Assembly (NCBI GenBank): GCA_963556145.1
Contig: OY744461.1
Location: 620,001-684,000 of the forward strand
Direction of reading: 5' to 3'
Length of the DNA: 64,000 nucleotides
Origin: Hygrocybe punicea
Lineage: Eukaryota > Basidiomycota > Agaricomycetes > Agaricales > Hygrophoraceae
In this document: positions 1-12,438 of the stretch, one piece after another
How positions within the stretch are numbered: the stretch's first letter is position 1
How the letters are laid out: each line of letters opens with the position of its first letter
Translations under genes and position numbers: made by a program
Notes under the pieces: generated by a model
Told to the model about the DNA's origin: nothing
Databases searched by the model: none
What the model saw: the letters and a program-made list of their open reading frames with translations, nothing else

Positions 1-652
1 ACTAAGGGGGGGTCCCAGATCATTCACAGTGTTGGGCACTGAGGTAAGGATGGAGCGGGCAACAGGAGTGGGGTTGAGACACTGGATGGCCTAAATGTAG
101 CAATAAATGATGAGGCAAGATGGAGCACCATGATTACATGAGGGGAAAGACAGTTGAAAGACTTACCCTGCGTTTTCTGTAGATTATTGCTGTTACCTGT
201 ACATGTTCCTTTGCCTTCTTGTTACATTTTCAAACCCTGCTACTGCCAATTCCCACTCCAACCAGCACACCCTAGTACATGCCCTCAGTGATACCGCACA
301 ACATAACCATTGGATCAATCTTTCTTTTCCACCACCACAGACAAGTCATTGGCACCCCAACATGCACACAATGCAAGCAATATATGAAACACTGTTTATG
401 TGAACAGGACAGCATTCATTATCATAGCCACACCTCCACCATGAGTTATCACAATAAGCCAGACATTTGTAGTATAGTCCCCTAAGTTTAGTCTAGCTAC
501 TCTTCCCTTGATCACTACCCAGACCTACCCAGACTTCTCCCTCCCTCTTCTTACATGGCTTGTAACCTCACTTACTTTATCCACATCTTCATTTGGTTCT
601 TGTTGCCTGAGTTGGCATTAAGACAGCAATCCATATGGGGACCGGCAATGCC
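1..652. other. No gene recognised (left edge)
   Basis: Only short reading frames without recognisable motifs are present. There is no convincing exon-intron chain. The stretch ends at the 8-bp duplication that flanks the hAT-like element starting at 653. Confidence 0.5.
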
Positions 653-1243
653 ACTAGTGTTGCCACCACTTGGCTTGAAAGTGGCTAGCTGATGGAGCTG
701 AGCTGAAATTGAGCAGAGCTGAGCCAACTTTTTAGCAGCCGGCTTGGAGCTGCTGGCCACAGCTTGAGCCAATGGAAAAAGGAAACACTACTCCAAATTT
801 GTGTTCGTGTGTAGACATGTTGTAAATCTCATACATAGACTTTGGGCATTGTATAGATAAAATTTCTAGCACTATATAAGCATGATTGGGCTCGCAGGAC
901 TTCTCTCAACACCTGAGCAAGAAAAGGTGACAGGATCACAAATGGTCACAGGTGTGACAGATTTGTGAACACATCTGGGGAATCAGCCTCAGCAATGGTG
1001 CACACCTTATAACTGTGGGCAGACTGGTTTAAAATAAGCTGGAAAGCCACTAATAGTTATAAGAAACCTAGTTAAACTATATTCTATGAGCCTTTGAAGG
1101 GTTCCTGCATAAAATCTTGAAATGTAGCTGAAAGCTGTGGCTTGAGCGGTTTCAAGCGGTTCAATGTGGCTTGGCTTGACAGATTTGGCAAAAGCCACAG
1201 AAGTGGAGCAGGAGCTGAGCTGAGCAGAGCGGTGGCAACACTA
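653..1243. mobile_element. hAT-like non-autonomous element (MITE)
   Basis: The 591-bp segment begins with TAGTGTTGCCACC and ends with the exact reverse complement, GGTGGCAACACTA (13-bp perfect terminal inverted repeat). It is flanked on both sides by the direct repeat AATGCCAC (645-652 and 1244-1251), an 8-bp target duplication as expected of the hAT superfamily. Inside both ends are degenerate copies of a GAGCTGAGCTGAGCAGAG-like subterminal motif in opposite orientations. No transposase is encoded, so it must have been moved in trans. The perfect TSD suggests a fairly recent insertion. Confidence 0.85.
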
Positions 1244-1251
1244 AATGCCAC

Positions 1252-2471
1252 TGCCAAATTTGTCCAGTGGCTGTACACCAAAATCACTCATGAAAACGCC
1301 ACGGCTTATAACCATTCATAAAGTGCAGTTTTTAGCTCCTTGCAGTTACAGTGGTCCCATCGTTTGCCTCCTCGGTGCTGGCTGGCAAGGGCAGCGGGAT
1401 GTGCCAGTAGTCATATTATATGAATGTAAAAAAAAACTCACAGTAGCATGGGTGAACCACCCATGCCCAGTGTGACTCTCGTCAACTTGCACCATCGTCC
1501 TTTATCATCGGGGCCTGTCTTGGTTGATTGAGCCAGCGTGGGCTGGTGGGCATTTTGATGCACGGTGTTGTTGGTTGGCCGGCACTGTGAAACAACATGT
1601 GTAAGTAAAAACTAAAAAGAAAACCATGTGCATGCCCTGTGTTGCTGGGAAGCGTTTGCCTTGCTACACCAGCAGGCTGTTCTCTTTGGGGGGACACCCG
1701 GGTATAGGTAACTGGCCTGCTCATGCTGCTGGCTAGGGAGAATGATAGTACGCACGTAAATGACAAACGAGCTGCCGAAAGAAAAGATAATATGACATAC
1801 CTTTCTTTCCTGTCCCCTCTCCATCATTCCTGAATCTTCCATTACCTTGCTCGCCATCTTCTCCATTTGGCCTACATCACGCTGAAAGCCCACAAAAAAA
1901 GAAAGCGAAAGCGAAGTCATTTACCTTTGACTTTATCGCCCATGGTAGGTTGAGTGGTGGGCCTGGGTGCCGGTACCGGCACCTCTCCCAGGTGGATAGC
2001 CTCCAGTTCTAGTATCGAAACCCCTGTTGCCACTGTTGTCGTCATTGTCAAGTGAGGAGCTGCACATGGAGGAGGAAAATGAACTGTACCAAACATGGAC
2101 AAATGCTGGACTTAAGAATTTCACCAAGTTGACAAGATTTACTTAGTTGATTATATAGTACAAAATATCTAGTGAGGACTGGGCAAGACTGTAAAACCAC
2201 CAAAGTACCTGTGTAGAAGGAGAGGTTGCCTGTCCTCTGCTACATAGAGTGACAGGCATTCTATCCAGATCTATACAATGCTTTACAAATTTGGGTGGTC
2301 TATGTGCGTCTATGTCTTACTATGGCTTTGACAGGTATCTATGTCATTCTATACCAACTTGGCTGTTTTGCTGATGTGATGATGAATCTGGGTCATGGAC
2401 CTGAATGAAGTCCAGGGACAAGGATGTCTGAAGTTGGGAGCGCAAGGCATGGTCCAAGGCCGAAGATGAGG
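1252..2471. other. No gene recognised
   Basis: Several overlapping short frames occur on the minus strand (1482-2127), but none shows a known motif or a consistent exon chain. The stretch runs up to the candidate target duplication of the KDZ element (AGATGAGG at 2464-2471). Confidence 0.4.
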
Positions 2472-2475
2472 AGGT

Positions 2476-2542
2476 GTCCCTGTAGGATAATTGTAATGAT
2501 TACTGAGAATTCCACAAGTGCGTGTTAAAATGACTACACCTC
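2476..2542 (+). repeat. KDZ element left terminal inverted repeat
   Basis: Imperfect match to the reverse complement of 12383-12438. The shared core runs from GTCCCTGTAG through TACTGAGAATTCCACA to GCGTGTTAAAATGA. Confidence 0.8.
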
Positions 2543-2559
2543 ATTCTCGCAGCAGAACA

Positions 2560-3360
2560 CTTTGTAATGTGCACTGTCAGCTGCACACCGCATTATAATT
2601 CACTTCTCCTCACTACAATGCGCACCATCCCTTGGCGGCTACGGCGCATTGTAATGTGCACCGGGTACCATTTCTGCCGGCTTAACGCATTACAATTTGC
2701 ACGCTCGATACGTCAATACGCACCCCGCCTGCTGGGCCCATTACAATGGGCTCCCTTGCTTCTTGGCAGCTACGGCACATTGTAATGCACACCAGGTATG
2801 TTTGCCATTCCAGATGCGTACGCTTGGTTTTCCATACGCTCCATGAATGTACAGAGCCTGAGTCTTGCTAGGTATGGCATACCAGCGTCAATGTCACTGG
2901 ATGCATTATAGCGGCATGCATGCTTCCATCAATACGCACCTTGCCCCATTATGATGGGCCCCCTGGCAGCGGCGGCGACGGCGCATTGTAATGCGCACTG
3001 GGTTGTTTTCCTTTCCAATACGCTGCCTTACGGCGGCATTACAATTTGCACGCACGCTTCCAGCAATACGCACCCTGCCCATTCCTGCCCATTACAATGG
3101 GCTCCCTGGTGGCTACAGCGCATTGTAATGACCAGATACATATTGTAATGCGCACCGGGTATATTTTCCATTCCAATACACCTGCTTTACGGCGGCATTA
3201 CAATTTGCATGCACGCTTCCATCAATACGCACCCTGCCCATTCCTGCCCATTACAATGGGCTCCCTTGCGGCTATGGCGCATTGTAATGACCAGGTACAT
3301 TGTGCATTTCAATGCGCTTACAATAGGTTCATATATGCACTCATGTCCCAGTTAATATGG
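2560..3360. repeat. Left subterminal repeat array of the KDZ element
   Basis: About 800 bp of irregular repeats built from CATTGTAATG and its reverse complement CATTACAATG, alternating with CGCAC/GGGCTCCCT-type spacers. The longest shared blocks are two versions of a ~150-bp unit (around 3030-3180 and 3185-3330). Motif arrays near both ends are typical of transposase-binding regions in large DNA transposons; binding here is inferred. Confidence 0.75.
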
Positions 3361-3578
3361 GCTCCCTTACAAATTGGCAGAATATAATTCTAAGTACTTA
3401 CGAGGGCGTTGTTGAATGCTGAGATTGCACCATTGTTATGCTTTCGAGGAGTACACGAGTGCATACTAATGGCTCAGACTCAGACACAAAACTTCATGCG
3501 CGAACGGTAATATATTGACATTAAAATAAAATAAAAAAGCATGAAACCCTGCGTATAAGTAAGCCCCTTCAAGATCCA

Positions 3579-5979
3579 TTATTCAGCCTTCTTGCGTATC
3601 CCCTTCCTTGGAGGCAGGTAACCTCCTTGCTGCAGATGGGCCAGCAGAACCAATTTACGGCGAGAGCATGGTTCCTCGACATGAGAGTTGGTATTTTCAT
3701 CTTCACCCCTCTTTCGTTTAGCTGCGGACACCTTTCCACGCCTACCTTTCGTCACCGGGGAGGATATTTCCCCAGAGGCGGACACTGTTTCACCTGCGCC
3801 AGGCAGGGGTTGGTTGTTGGAGAGGCTAGATGCTGTATTGCCTGCGCTGGGCAAAGCTTGTTCGGTAGCATAGCTAGATGCTGTGCCGCTTGTGCTGGAG
3901 GGGCTAGACGATGTATTGTCTGTGCTGGGCAGAGCTTGTTCGCTAGACGCTGTACCGCTTGCGCTGGAGGGGCTATACGATGTATCGTCTGCGCTGGGCA
4001 GAGCTTGTTCGGTGGAATGGCCAGACGCTGTCCTGCATGCGCTGGGCAGGACTTGGTTGGTTGAATGGTTAGTAGAAGCTGGCCCAGAGGTGGTTACTGT
4101 ATCGCCTGCGCTGGGCGTGGCATGGTCGGTGGGATCACTAGTTACTGACTTAAAGGCAGACGCCGTATCATCTTTGCTTGGCGGGGCCAAGTTGATGGAA
4201 TGACCCAAAACTGATCGATAGGGAGACGCTACATCACCACTGGGCAGGGCATAGTTGGTGGCATGGCCAAAGACAGACCCAGAGGTGAATGGTGTGTCAC
4301 CTGCACTGGGGGGCGGGGCATAGTCGGTGGTATGGCTGAAAATATATCTATGGGCGGCATCACTTCCGCTGTGCGGGGCATAATCCGTGGGGCCGGAAAC
4401 GGACCCAGAGGCAGACAAAGGCATTAGGGGGTCGGAACCCTGGCCGTGGGCAGGTAACAGCAACGACGATTCAGGCAACAAATTTACAAAACTCTGCCAA
4501 TCCTCCCAATCACTGCCCTCCCATGTCGATTGAGGACAGAAAGGTGGGTTAGGATTATCATCCAATGAAGTTGCAGATAAGGGATCAACTGCCTGAGAGT
4601 GAGGGACAGTGCTGAGGAGGCGAAGATTCTGAGTGGTAGACGTTGCAGCCAATGAGACAATTTGAGAATGAGGGGCGATTCCCACAGTCATATTCAAGCC
4701 TGGAAGGACATCCTGAGTCGTCGTGGGATGCATCTCAGCAGCCACACCAGGCGCAGGCGGGGGAGTGGTTGCGGCGGTTGCAGGTTCACCTTCGTTGATA
4801 ACACGTGATAGGCACTCCGAATCCGCTACATATGGGTTGATTAGTATAATAAGCCTGCAGCTGTTGTCACCTATACTCACAGAAGTAAGATCGACCGTAC
4901 TTAAACAATGAATCTTGAAAGGCGTGATATCTGGGCAAATCAGCCTGGGCCCATGTTTGCCTGGCTTTGTCCTTAGATGTGACCGACTGAGCACTGCCAT
5001 ACGTTGACGTTTTAGTCTTCCAAACTCAACATGCAAAGTTCTGACCAACCTTCGAACAACTAGTTCGCCGCCCTTTTCACCTGATGGTCCAATCATCGTC
5101 ACCACTGTTACCATTCCCGTATACTTTGAGATGGCATCTGCAAAAGGAGGCAAGACAGCATCCAAGTTGGCAAATGCGCTGTTTTGCCACTGGTAAGTCA
5201 TCATGTTCATTAAGCATTGCTTGCCCACTTACGCTTGGTATTCTTCAGGTGTCCCAGACCATTCCGTTCAACCTTTCCAGGCCTCAAGAGCCTCCGCGTG
5301 ATCAGCATCGCATTTCCGCTGAATCTCGACTCTCACAGCGTCTGTTTCATTCAGCCAACACTCTTGGGTGAAACTCTTCACGAGGCTAATCCTCTTTTTC
5401 AATGGCATACCACTCTGTAAGCACCCACTCCACATCAAGTCGAAACTCGCCTTGAGTTTTGACTCAAAATACGTATCCGAGTAAACAGCCAGTTCGGACT
5501 TCTTGCGTGGGCGACTTTGCGAAACTTCGAGGAGCCTGCGTAGGACTCCGTCGACACCGTCTTGGTTTTCCTTGCGATAATGATAGTGGTGATGGAACCA
5601 ATTACTAAGTTTCTGTGAGGCATTACAATGATTGATTAACATCGACAACCACTAACAAACATTGTGCAAGCAAACTTACCATACGAATCGCTGATTTGGC
5701 TTCCTCTCGCAAATCAACAATTTTTTGCCGGACCTCAACAGACACCAATGCAAGGTCATCGTCAAGCCGAAGCTCTGCAGGATCAATTGCCTTCTTGTTT
5801 TTTGGGTTCAGGCCAGCGTACCCAAATTTTTCTATCCACTTGTCAAGCACCTCCAAATACAATTCACTGGTTCCAGACCCAGCACGGAATCATTCGCTGT
5901 ACGACTCCAAAAACACAATCTGGTCTGCACTGAGATCACTCTTGCGACCAGCCTTGCCTCCAGTCGGTTTGTGGCCCAT
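3579..5979 (-). pseudogene. KDZ-associated mushroom protein, broken
   Basis: Read on the minus strand from an ATG at 5979. Exon 1 runs to a GTAAGT donor after the residues KSAIRM; the next exon begins KLSNWFHHHYHY at about 5620; a further intron (GTAAGT...CAG, about 5189-5232) precedes WQNSAFANLDAVLPPFADAI and the long last exon. The N-terminus fits the small N-terminal segment of a mushroom family often found with KDZ elements (start MGHKPTGGKAGRK, then a FLESY...EKFGY block). The last ~300 residues are a low-complexity S/T/P tail with repeats of a QALPSADDT-like unit (about 3800-4420). Two in-frame TGA codons (5890-5892 and 5268-5270) interrupt otherwise continuous conserved sequence. Function unknown; a DNA-binding or regulatory role would be a guess. 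Confidence 0.65.
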
Positions 5980-6029
5980 TGTAATGCGGAAGGTTTGTAG
6001 TGCGGATGTCCTAAATTAACTGCTCTTAT

Positions 6030-6704
6030 TTGACTGTGGACACCCAGGCCGTCGTCACTGACAACTTCATCCTCCGAATCACCTTCTCCCTTCTTTCCTG
6101 TAAAGTCCACCAAGGATTCACCTGGATCCTCATCACGCTGACTTATGGAACGCTCGGCAACTGCAGGGTTAGCTTCGAAACAGGTGTCAAAGTCATGGAA
6201 ACGGTATCACTATTTATCCGCGATGATATCCGAGGTACAGTTTTCATCCTGCTGTCAATTCATATTGATTCATTTAGACATACTAGGTTTTCAATCCACC
6301 CAACCCCCTGCGCCGTTTCCATGCTGCGATCTTCTCGCCTTGGCCCCAAGCAAGCCACCGGAGGTATTTTTCCATGTCCTGCTCCATTGGATTAGACTAA
6401 CGCGAGCAGGTTAGCGACAGACGTACACGTTTAATGCACTGTGCAATGAACTCTTTTTTGCTAACATCCTCACTTTCCAGGTAATCCTGTGAAGGAAAAC
6501 TGTGTAACCATAGCACGAATATCCTTTCCACACAGGCATCTGCCTCCTCGAAGTGTAGAGCAGCTACGAATGTAGGGAATTGCGTGTGGAGCCAGCATTT
6601 TTGTGCAGGACTGAGCACAGGACCTGCAGAGAGAAAAAATATGAATGACAGCATGGATTTTTCAGGTTTGTGTACTAACGATGCGGCGTAGAGGGAGTAG
6701 GCAT
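6030..6704 (-). pseudogene. Second minus-strand KDZ accessory gene, decayed
   Basis: A start ATG at 6704 gives exon 1 (6680-6704), a 56-bp intron, exon 2 (6427-6623, starting RPVLSPAQKCWLHTQFP) and exon 3 after a GTACGT...CAG intron (DMEKYLRWLAWGQGEK). The next block reads QDENCTSDIIADK, then two adjacent stops, then continues in the same frame through an acidic stretch (GEGDSEDEVVSDD) to about 6030. The first exons resemble the N-terminal helical segment of the neighbouring gene at 3579-5979, so this may be a tandem relative or the ancestral 5' part of it. The stops suggest decay. The 3' end is uncertain. Confidence 0.45.
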
Positions 6705-6739
6705 TTAAGATGGAGCATCTGGCGACGGGCTACTTATAA

Positions 6740-7660
6740 GATGTCTAATAACCTTTCTGCCACGCTTAAGGAATCCAAAAAAGGAATTTCCGACGCAAGG
6801 CGCTGTATCGTATTCATCAGAAATATAAGTAATGGTTGTATTGTAACCCACATATACAGCTCAGAATGCAACTAATATGGCTGAAGGATTGTGTATACCG
6901 AAATTTATACAAGTTAGATGCTGAGAATGTTGTTGTTGAAAAGGTCAGACACTTTAAAGCATCGATAATGCACTCAGCCGCATTGCGTAACTCATTTGGG
7001 ACCGTGACTCCAATGCCTCGAGTGAAGCTCTACAAAACTATTAAGGAGAGACGGGCTGCAAACCGAGCCAAGAGCAAATGCTCATATGCAAAGTTAGTCT
7101 CTGATTAAGCTGTAGCCATCATTCTAATGCTAATGTCAATGCAGAAACAGAATCAACATTGCTACTCGACAATATGAACACTGCAGCCGCCAGCGAGACG
7201 GTAAAAGCTCTTCAACGATTGGTGAAAGCTCTCGAATGTGAGGTTGCTGATCTACAAACTGTATTATGGCTTCTTACGATGCATTGCAGGCTCCCTTACC
7301 TCAAGGACGTGAGGGACGCTCAGCACGATTTCCACATGCAGGTTCAAGGATCACCAACGACATATATTGAAAACATAATCATCACCTATACTAGGCATCT
7401 ACACGCTGGTAACAATTGCCTTGCTGTCATCGAGGATGCTATTGCGCAGTTGGAACTTTACAGGAAGAGGCTGGCGTTATGTACAAATGCTATCTTATAG
7501 GAAGAGGGTGTCGGCGAGAGGTTGGTCTCAGCACAGAGGGTCGGCGGGGAAGTCCATACTGTTATTCAACACCTCGAAGAGATTTTATGCGAGGCAATGG
7601 TCGACCCACAGGCCTTGCTAGTGGCTCATGGTTCTCGTACACTTGCATATCAGCAGAAAT
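6740..7660 (+). pseudogene. Unrecognised helical protein gene in KDZ element
   Basis: From an ATG at 6740 (MSNNLSATLKESKKG...) the frame can be followed over short introns into a basic segment (KERRAANRAKSKCSYAK, about 7045-7095), then after a GTTAGT...GCAG intron into a helix-rich stretch (SETVKALQRLVKALECEVADL) and on to a TAA near 7661. A TAG at 7498-7500 interrupts the last block, after which the same frame stays open with heptad-like spacing (GERLVSAQRVGGEVH...). A first-base C to T change (CAG to TAG) would explain it. I do not recognise the family; leucine-rich helices suggest a coiled coil. Its start is 36 bases from that of the minus-strand gene beginning at 6704, so the two may share a divergent promoter. 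Confidence 0.4.
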
Positions 7661-7707
7661 AACATTTTACGCCATTTGCAATGTGATCGGAGTGAAGAAC
7701 AATATAA

Positions 7708-8337
7708 CTACACACTTAATTTCACCACCTCTCCTGTCGCCAAGGCCTGTTTGTAGCGTGCTCCTGCTGCAGTCTCAGTGCGAAATACCTCAGAACGTGC
7801 ACCTGGCAACCCAACATCGAGATTATCAGCCTGTCTAACCAAATATTGGACTACATCCCTGGAAACCACAATATTATAATAGTCAGGTAACATTATATGG
7901 GTTATGACTTACCAGCCTTCAAACACACCCACGTCCAGCCCACAAATGACAGCATAGAATCGTTTATTTGCAACCGGCCGGTTGATTACGCCACAAGATC
8001 GGCAGGGGTAGGGTACCCCGGTGGTGTGCATGGTGAGGGCGCCATTGAAGTTGTCAAGATCATCCTCCTGAGACGAGGGTTGGCAGACATGAGACGGAGA
8101 GTTGGTGGACAGGGGGGGCTGTGTGTCAGCAGAAACAAAAGGTGTGTTGGGTCCCAAGATAGTCAGCGAGCCTGCAACGTTAGATTAGATAAGAGCTAAG
8201 GAACAAAATATCAAACACGTGCGACTCGGCAATTCCTCCACCTTCAGAATGTCCAGGACACATAGTGCACCCAGGATCTGATCGAGCTGGACATGGGAAA
8301 CAGTTATAACAGTGTCGGTGCGGTTGGAGAGTAACAT
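7708..8337 (-). CDS. RNase H1 N-terminal (viroplasmin-like) domain protein
   Basis: Three exons fit well: 8226-8337 (MLLSNRTDTVITVSHVQ...), 7913-8171 and 7708-7858, with introns of 54 bases each. The middle exon ends in KRFYAVICGLDVGVFEGW and the last exon carries the pattern completion (VGLPGARSEVFRTETAAGARY). This Y-Y/F-A-V-x-x-G-x-x-x-G-(V/I)-F-x-x-W layout is the small N-terminal domain of eukaryotic RNase H1 that is shared with caulimovirus viroplasmin proteins and binds RNA/DNA hybrids or double-stranded RNA. No RNase H catalytic domain follows. The gene is read divergently from the KDZ transposase, whose first candidate ATG is 56 bases away, suggesting shared control. No stop or frameshift is seen, unlike its neighbours. 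Expected length is about 170 residues. Confidence 0.7.
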
Positions 8338-8392
8338 GCTGAGTTGAGTTAAGGTTGTGTGGTGGGTTTAGCGTTAACCTTCAAACTGTACA

Positions 8393-11300
8393 GTGAAGCG
8401 GCATATTCTGAACAAACTACAGGCGGCACGTGCACCAAACTATACACGACAACAAGACGTGATGGAGAGGAACACAGGAAGCAAGAAATCGCATATCATC
8501 GGTTCTCATACAACCAACAGTAATTTCTTGGTATCCAATGTGTACCAGAGTCGAATTCGACATACACATGTACCCACACCTACCTTGCCTCCAGACCACA
8601 CACATGTCGAACCACCACTCGAACCACCGCTTGAATTCGTTCCAAGTGCATGTCCAGCCAGGTTGATAGTAAAGCAAAAGGCCAAGCGCTACTCGAATTC
8701 CGTAGGTTATATATCCATGAACTCATGCTGGTAATGCCCTGAAACTTTTTAAATAGGATGCTCCACTCATCACCTGGCGTGACAGATACCGTGAGGAATA
8801 CTTGGCACAGAGTTTGGCTCTAGAAGGTCGTGGTCGACTTTGGGGCTCATGCGCGATTTGTGGGAAGAATGATGCGAGTTTTCGGTGTCGGGATTGTGAT
8901 GGACTCCGTCCAATGCCGTCTGTGTGCCATTAGTTCACATGCAGCCAGTCCTCTGCACGTATTAGAGGTGGGTCTTAGTCCATTCATATCTCATGTGGCT
9001 ATAAGCAAACTAACATTGTGGACAGGAATGGAAGAATATGTATTTTCAACGAGTGACGCTCAAGGATCTGGGTTTACGTTTTCAATTGGGGCATCCTTCA
9101 GGGCAGTTTTGTCCTTTTCGTCAGAGTGGTCATGCCGATTTTGTCGTCATCGCTTCAAACGGCATTCACTTAGTCAATGTCGACTTTTGTGGATGTCCTG
9201 GTCATCCGGAACCATATGTTCAATTACTCAAAATGCGTTGGTGGCCTTCAACACCCCACCCCACAAACAGCTACCACTATGGAAGTACTGCGGGCTTTCC
9301 ACGTGAATAACTTAGAAGCACGCACACCACCGACAGATTTTTACTGAAGCTTGGAGCGGATGACTGATGGACAGGGCTTGATGGATCTTCCGGTATGTCT
9401 TTGGGCGGTGTCCACTTGCACATGTCTCATGTCATTCTTTATATAATAGGATCGTCTCCCACAATTTATGCTAATGCTACGTGAGTGGCGACATATCAAG
9501 ATGGTCAAGAGGGCAGGCCGTGGGCACGATCCAACTGGTATAGCCGGTACGGGTCAGGGTGAGCTTTCAATTGCTTGCCGAGCTTGCCTGCATCCTGGAA
9601 TCAACCTGCCGGATGGATGGCAAGATGCTCCTCCAGAAGTTCGGTAAGCGCTAGATCGCAGTCTCATCACACCGGCCCACTAACTTGTTCACAGATGGCT
9701 ATATTCCAAGATTGTAGCCGAAGATGCAAATTTCAAGCAGAAGGCTCGTTTACGTTCCAACCTCTCGAAGGACCCCGCACTGGGCCCAGGTTGGGCTACG
9801 TTTGTGAACAATGAAGCCTATCTCAAGCATTTATCTCAATATGTTGACCAAGATGAGGTGTGTCAAGCGACTGCGCAACTACATAGATGAAAAGTTGATC
9901 GTTTGTGTTAGATCAGCCATTGTGTTGGATTTGCAGCTCTCTGGAACGCAAACAACAAGCGTGCCAAAGGGTTGGTAGTGACAGGAATAGGATCAGTAAC
10001 GTGTGCGTGACAAGAGTGCTTCCTGCCCAATGGAACGGGCGATCTCCAAAAGGGAGAACGGTATGACAGCCCAAACATACTCGTTTTCATATGCTGAACA
10101 CTTCTTAGTTACTCAAATATGGACTTCATTTTACTCTCAAGCTCGGTTGGCACTATGCTCATGTTAATCACCATCTCATACGATATCGCCTGTCAGTGGT
10201 TTCAGAATTTTTTTGTACGGATGGAAGAAATGCCAGACTGGCTGAAGCTCCCACCAAATCTCACTGTACGCTGTTGTGTCCCGAAATTCCATTTGCCTTC
10301 ACATGTCAAGCGATGCTGGGCCCCCTTTTCCTTCAATTTCACCCCATGGGTGGGCAGAACAGATGGTGAAGGCGTTGAACGGAACTGGTCATGGCTGAAT
10401 GGCATTGCGCGCTGTGTTTCAATGATGGGCCCTGGTGGACGTTGGGATACGCTGGATGATTTTTGCAATTATCACAATTGGCGGAAAACTCTCAACCTGG
10501 GTGAGTCGACCTCTTTCTAGGCAGGGTACAAGAGCTTACGCAAACATTTTAGGCGATCAGCTGCTTCGTAAGCTTACTATTGCCGTCCCAGAGGCCGTTG
10601 TGCATCACAGAGCACTTTGTGCCTTTTCCGAGGGTTTACGAGAGGAGCATGGGAATGTGGTAAGTGAATGGGAGAAACAAGTGTTGGCATGGGAGGCCGA
10701 TAACACCAAGTTTTGTCCATATGAACTTCCAGAAGAAAGTGGGTAATTTCATTCTTTGACAGAGATAAGATGGCTAATAATTCTCGTAGTTGTGACACTG
10801 GCCTCAGTCAAGAAGAAGATCTCAGAGGAGGAGCACGAGAAGGTCATACAAGGTGGGATTAATGTTATCAGTTCTGATACAACTCCAAGTGATTTTATTA
10901 TATCCGGCCTGGATCTGGTGGAGCAACAGTGCGTAGTGCCACGATGATCTGGCCATGCATGCTAAATGGACTGATAGACAGCTACTCATTACCGATGCTA
11001 AAAAGCAAACTGCCACAACCATTCAGGCTACGCAAATCCAGAAACGACGGACGCTTTTGCTGAAACGAATCCATAAGTTCACAAAGGCCCTTCCATTGTT
11101 CATGCCCAGTCTATACGCCTATCTTGCTGCACAAGGTGCTCCAGAGGTGATCGACTCTGCCTTGCAGCCGGAGGAGATCAAAATATATTTACCTTCTTCA
11201 ATCCCTGCAACTCACTGCAAAAGGGTCTGCATCTCCGGTCTGTCAGAAATCGAAGAATGCCTCCGGTTTGCTCAGACCCATGAATCATTGTCCAGCTTGC

Positions 11301-12201
11301 GCCGGCACCTAAGAACGCGAATCATGGCAAGTAAACTCACCAGCAAAAATGCATCATCACAGCGGGCATATATACGCTCACGTACACTTCAAGACCAGGC
11401 TGAGGCTCGCATTCGGGGTGCTCAGGGACAGTATAATATTGCACGGGCCGCTTTGCTGGCCTTGCGTGGTCCTGGAGAATGGGAGAAGAAGCTTGCAATT
11501 CTCAAGCCCGAAGACGTTCGAGGCATAAGTGAGCGATCGCTAACTCAAGAGGAGATGGAAGATTACCGTAGGACTTGCCGGATGGCTGGTTTGCCGGAGA
11601 ATGGCCCAATTGCAAATACGCCCGTTGTATCATTTGATCCGAGGCTGGCATTGGGAGAGGGCCGGCGATCCTTGTCTTGGATCTGGTATTTGGCCAGTGA
11701 GGGCGAGCTGGAAGGAACTTCTCAGGGCGTTGAGGCTAGTACGTGCATATGACATATTAACTTATGGTGACTTGACATTAATATTCAGGTCTTCGTGTTG
11801 AATGGGCTAAAACCCGAGCTCGTGCAGGCCGATGGCGCGAGGATGTACAGCTACTCGAGGAGGAGATGCGCAGGGCTCTAGTGTTTTGTTGGTGGTGTGT
11901 ACGATGGTGGGTGCAACTTGCAGAGGTTGAGATTGACACATCCAGCTATATCACGGAGGGACGGTGTGCATACGCCATTGAGAACAGTGCTGCAGAGCAA
12001 CAACGGGCCATCTCCTGGGCAACAAAATGGGCTGCTATCCGGGCGAGAGCACACATTGTCTTGAGCACCCAGCTGTCGACTGTCGATGTCTCTGAGGCTT
12101 TGCCAGAGCTGGTGATCGAGTTAAATGATGAGGATGAGGGGGACCTAGAGCAGGGAGCAGACGACGCAGCAGACGACGATGACGAGGCGGATCACATATA
12201 A
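8393..12201 (+). pseudogene. KDZ-family transposase, inactivated
   Basis: Exons separated by ~50-base introns give the KDZ order: a basic N-terminus (KQKAKRYSNS), then DAPLITWRDRYREEYL, a Cys-rich zinc-finger segment (CAICGKNDASFRCRDC, about 8845-8910), FQRVTLKDLGLRFQLGH with DFVVIASNGIHLVNVDFCGC, then KRAGRGHDPTGIAGT, the catalytic-fold blocks NMDFI...ISYDIACQWFQN (10119-10210), PKFHLPSHVKRC and GRTDGEGVERNWSWLNG (10340-10400), and a long helical C-terminus with an acidic tail. The YDIACQW and DGEGVER motifs are diagnostic of KDZ transposases, which have an RNase H fold. In-frame TGA codons occur at 9345-9347 and 10008-10010 where the family normally has arginine. Frameshifts occur in the zinc finger (~8925), near 9250 and near 10930. 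The gene is therefore dead. Confidence 0.85.
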
Positions 12202-12235
12202 ATCTATTCAATTTTCCATATATGTACATGACAGA

Positions 12236-12375
12236 ATGTGCGCAATTGTAATGGCCTGCGCGCGAGTATCATTATATTCAAGTTGAGGGGACATTGTAAT
12301 GCTCTCACAGAGGGGGGTTAGGGTGTGCGTGCATTGTAATGGACATTGTAATGTCCTCGCAGCAGAAAGAGAGAG
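12236..12375. repeat. Right subterminal repeats of the KDZ element
   Basis: Four CATTGTAATG-type copies or close variants lie between the transposase stop and the right inverted repeat, the same motif as the left array. Confidence 0.7.
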
Positions 12376-12382
12376 TGCAATC

Positions 12383-12438
12383 ATTTTAACACGCACCTGT
12401 GGAATTCTCAGTAATCATTATAATGGTACTACAGGGAC
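12383..12438 (-). repeat. KDZ element right terminal inverted repeat
   Basis: Reverse complement of the left end; the terminus reads CTACAGGGAC. Confidence 0.8.

Noticed and set aside
2540..3360. CRISPR-like repeat array
   Set aside because: Eukaryotic sequence; units are irregular, alternate in orientation and lack uniform spacers. They fit transposon subterminal repeats.
3627..4203. Plus-strand repeats of a CAGQSLF/LGRACS-like unit
   Set aside because: These are the antisense reading of the repetitive Ser/Thr/Pro tail of the minus-strand gene at 3579-5979.
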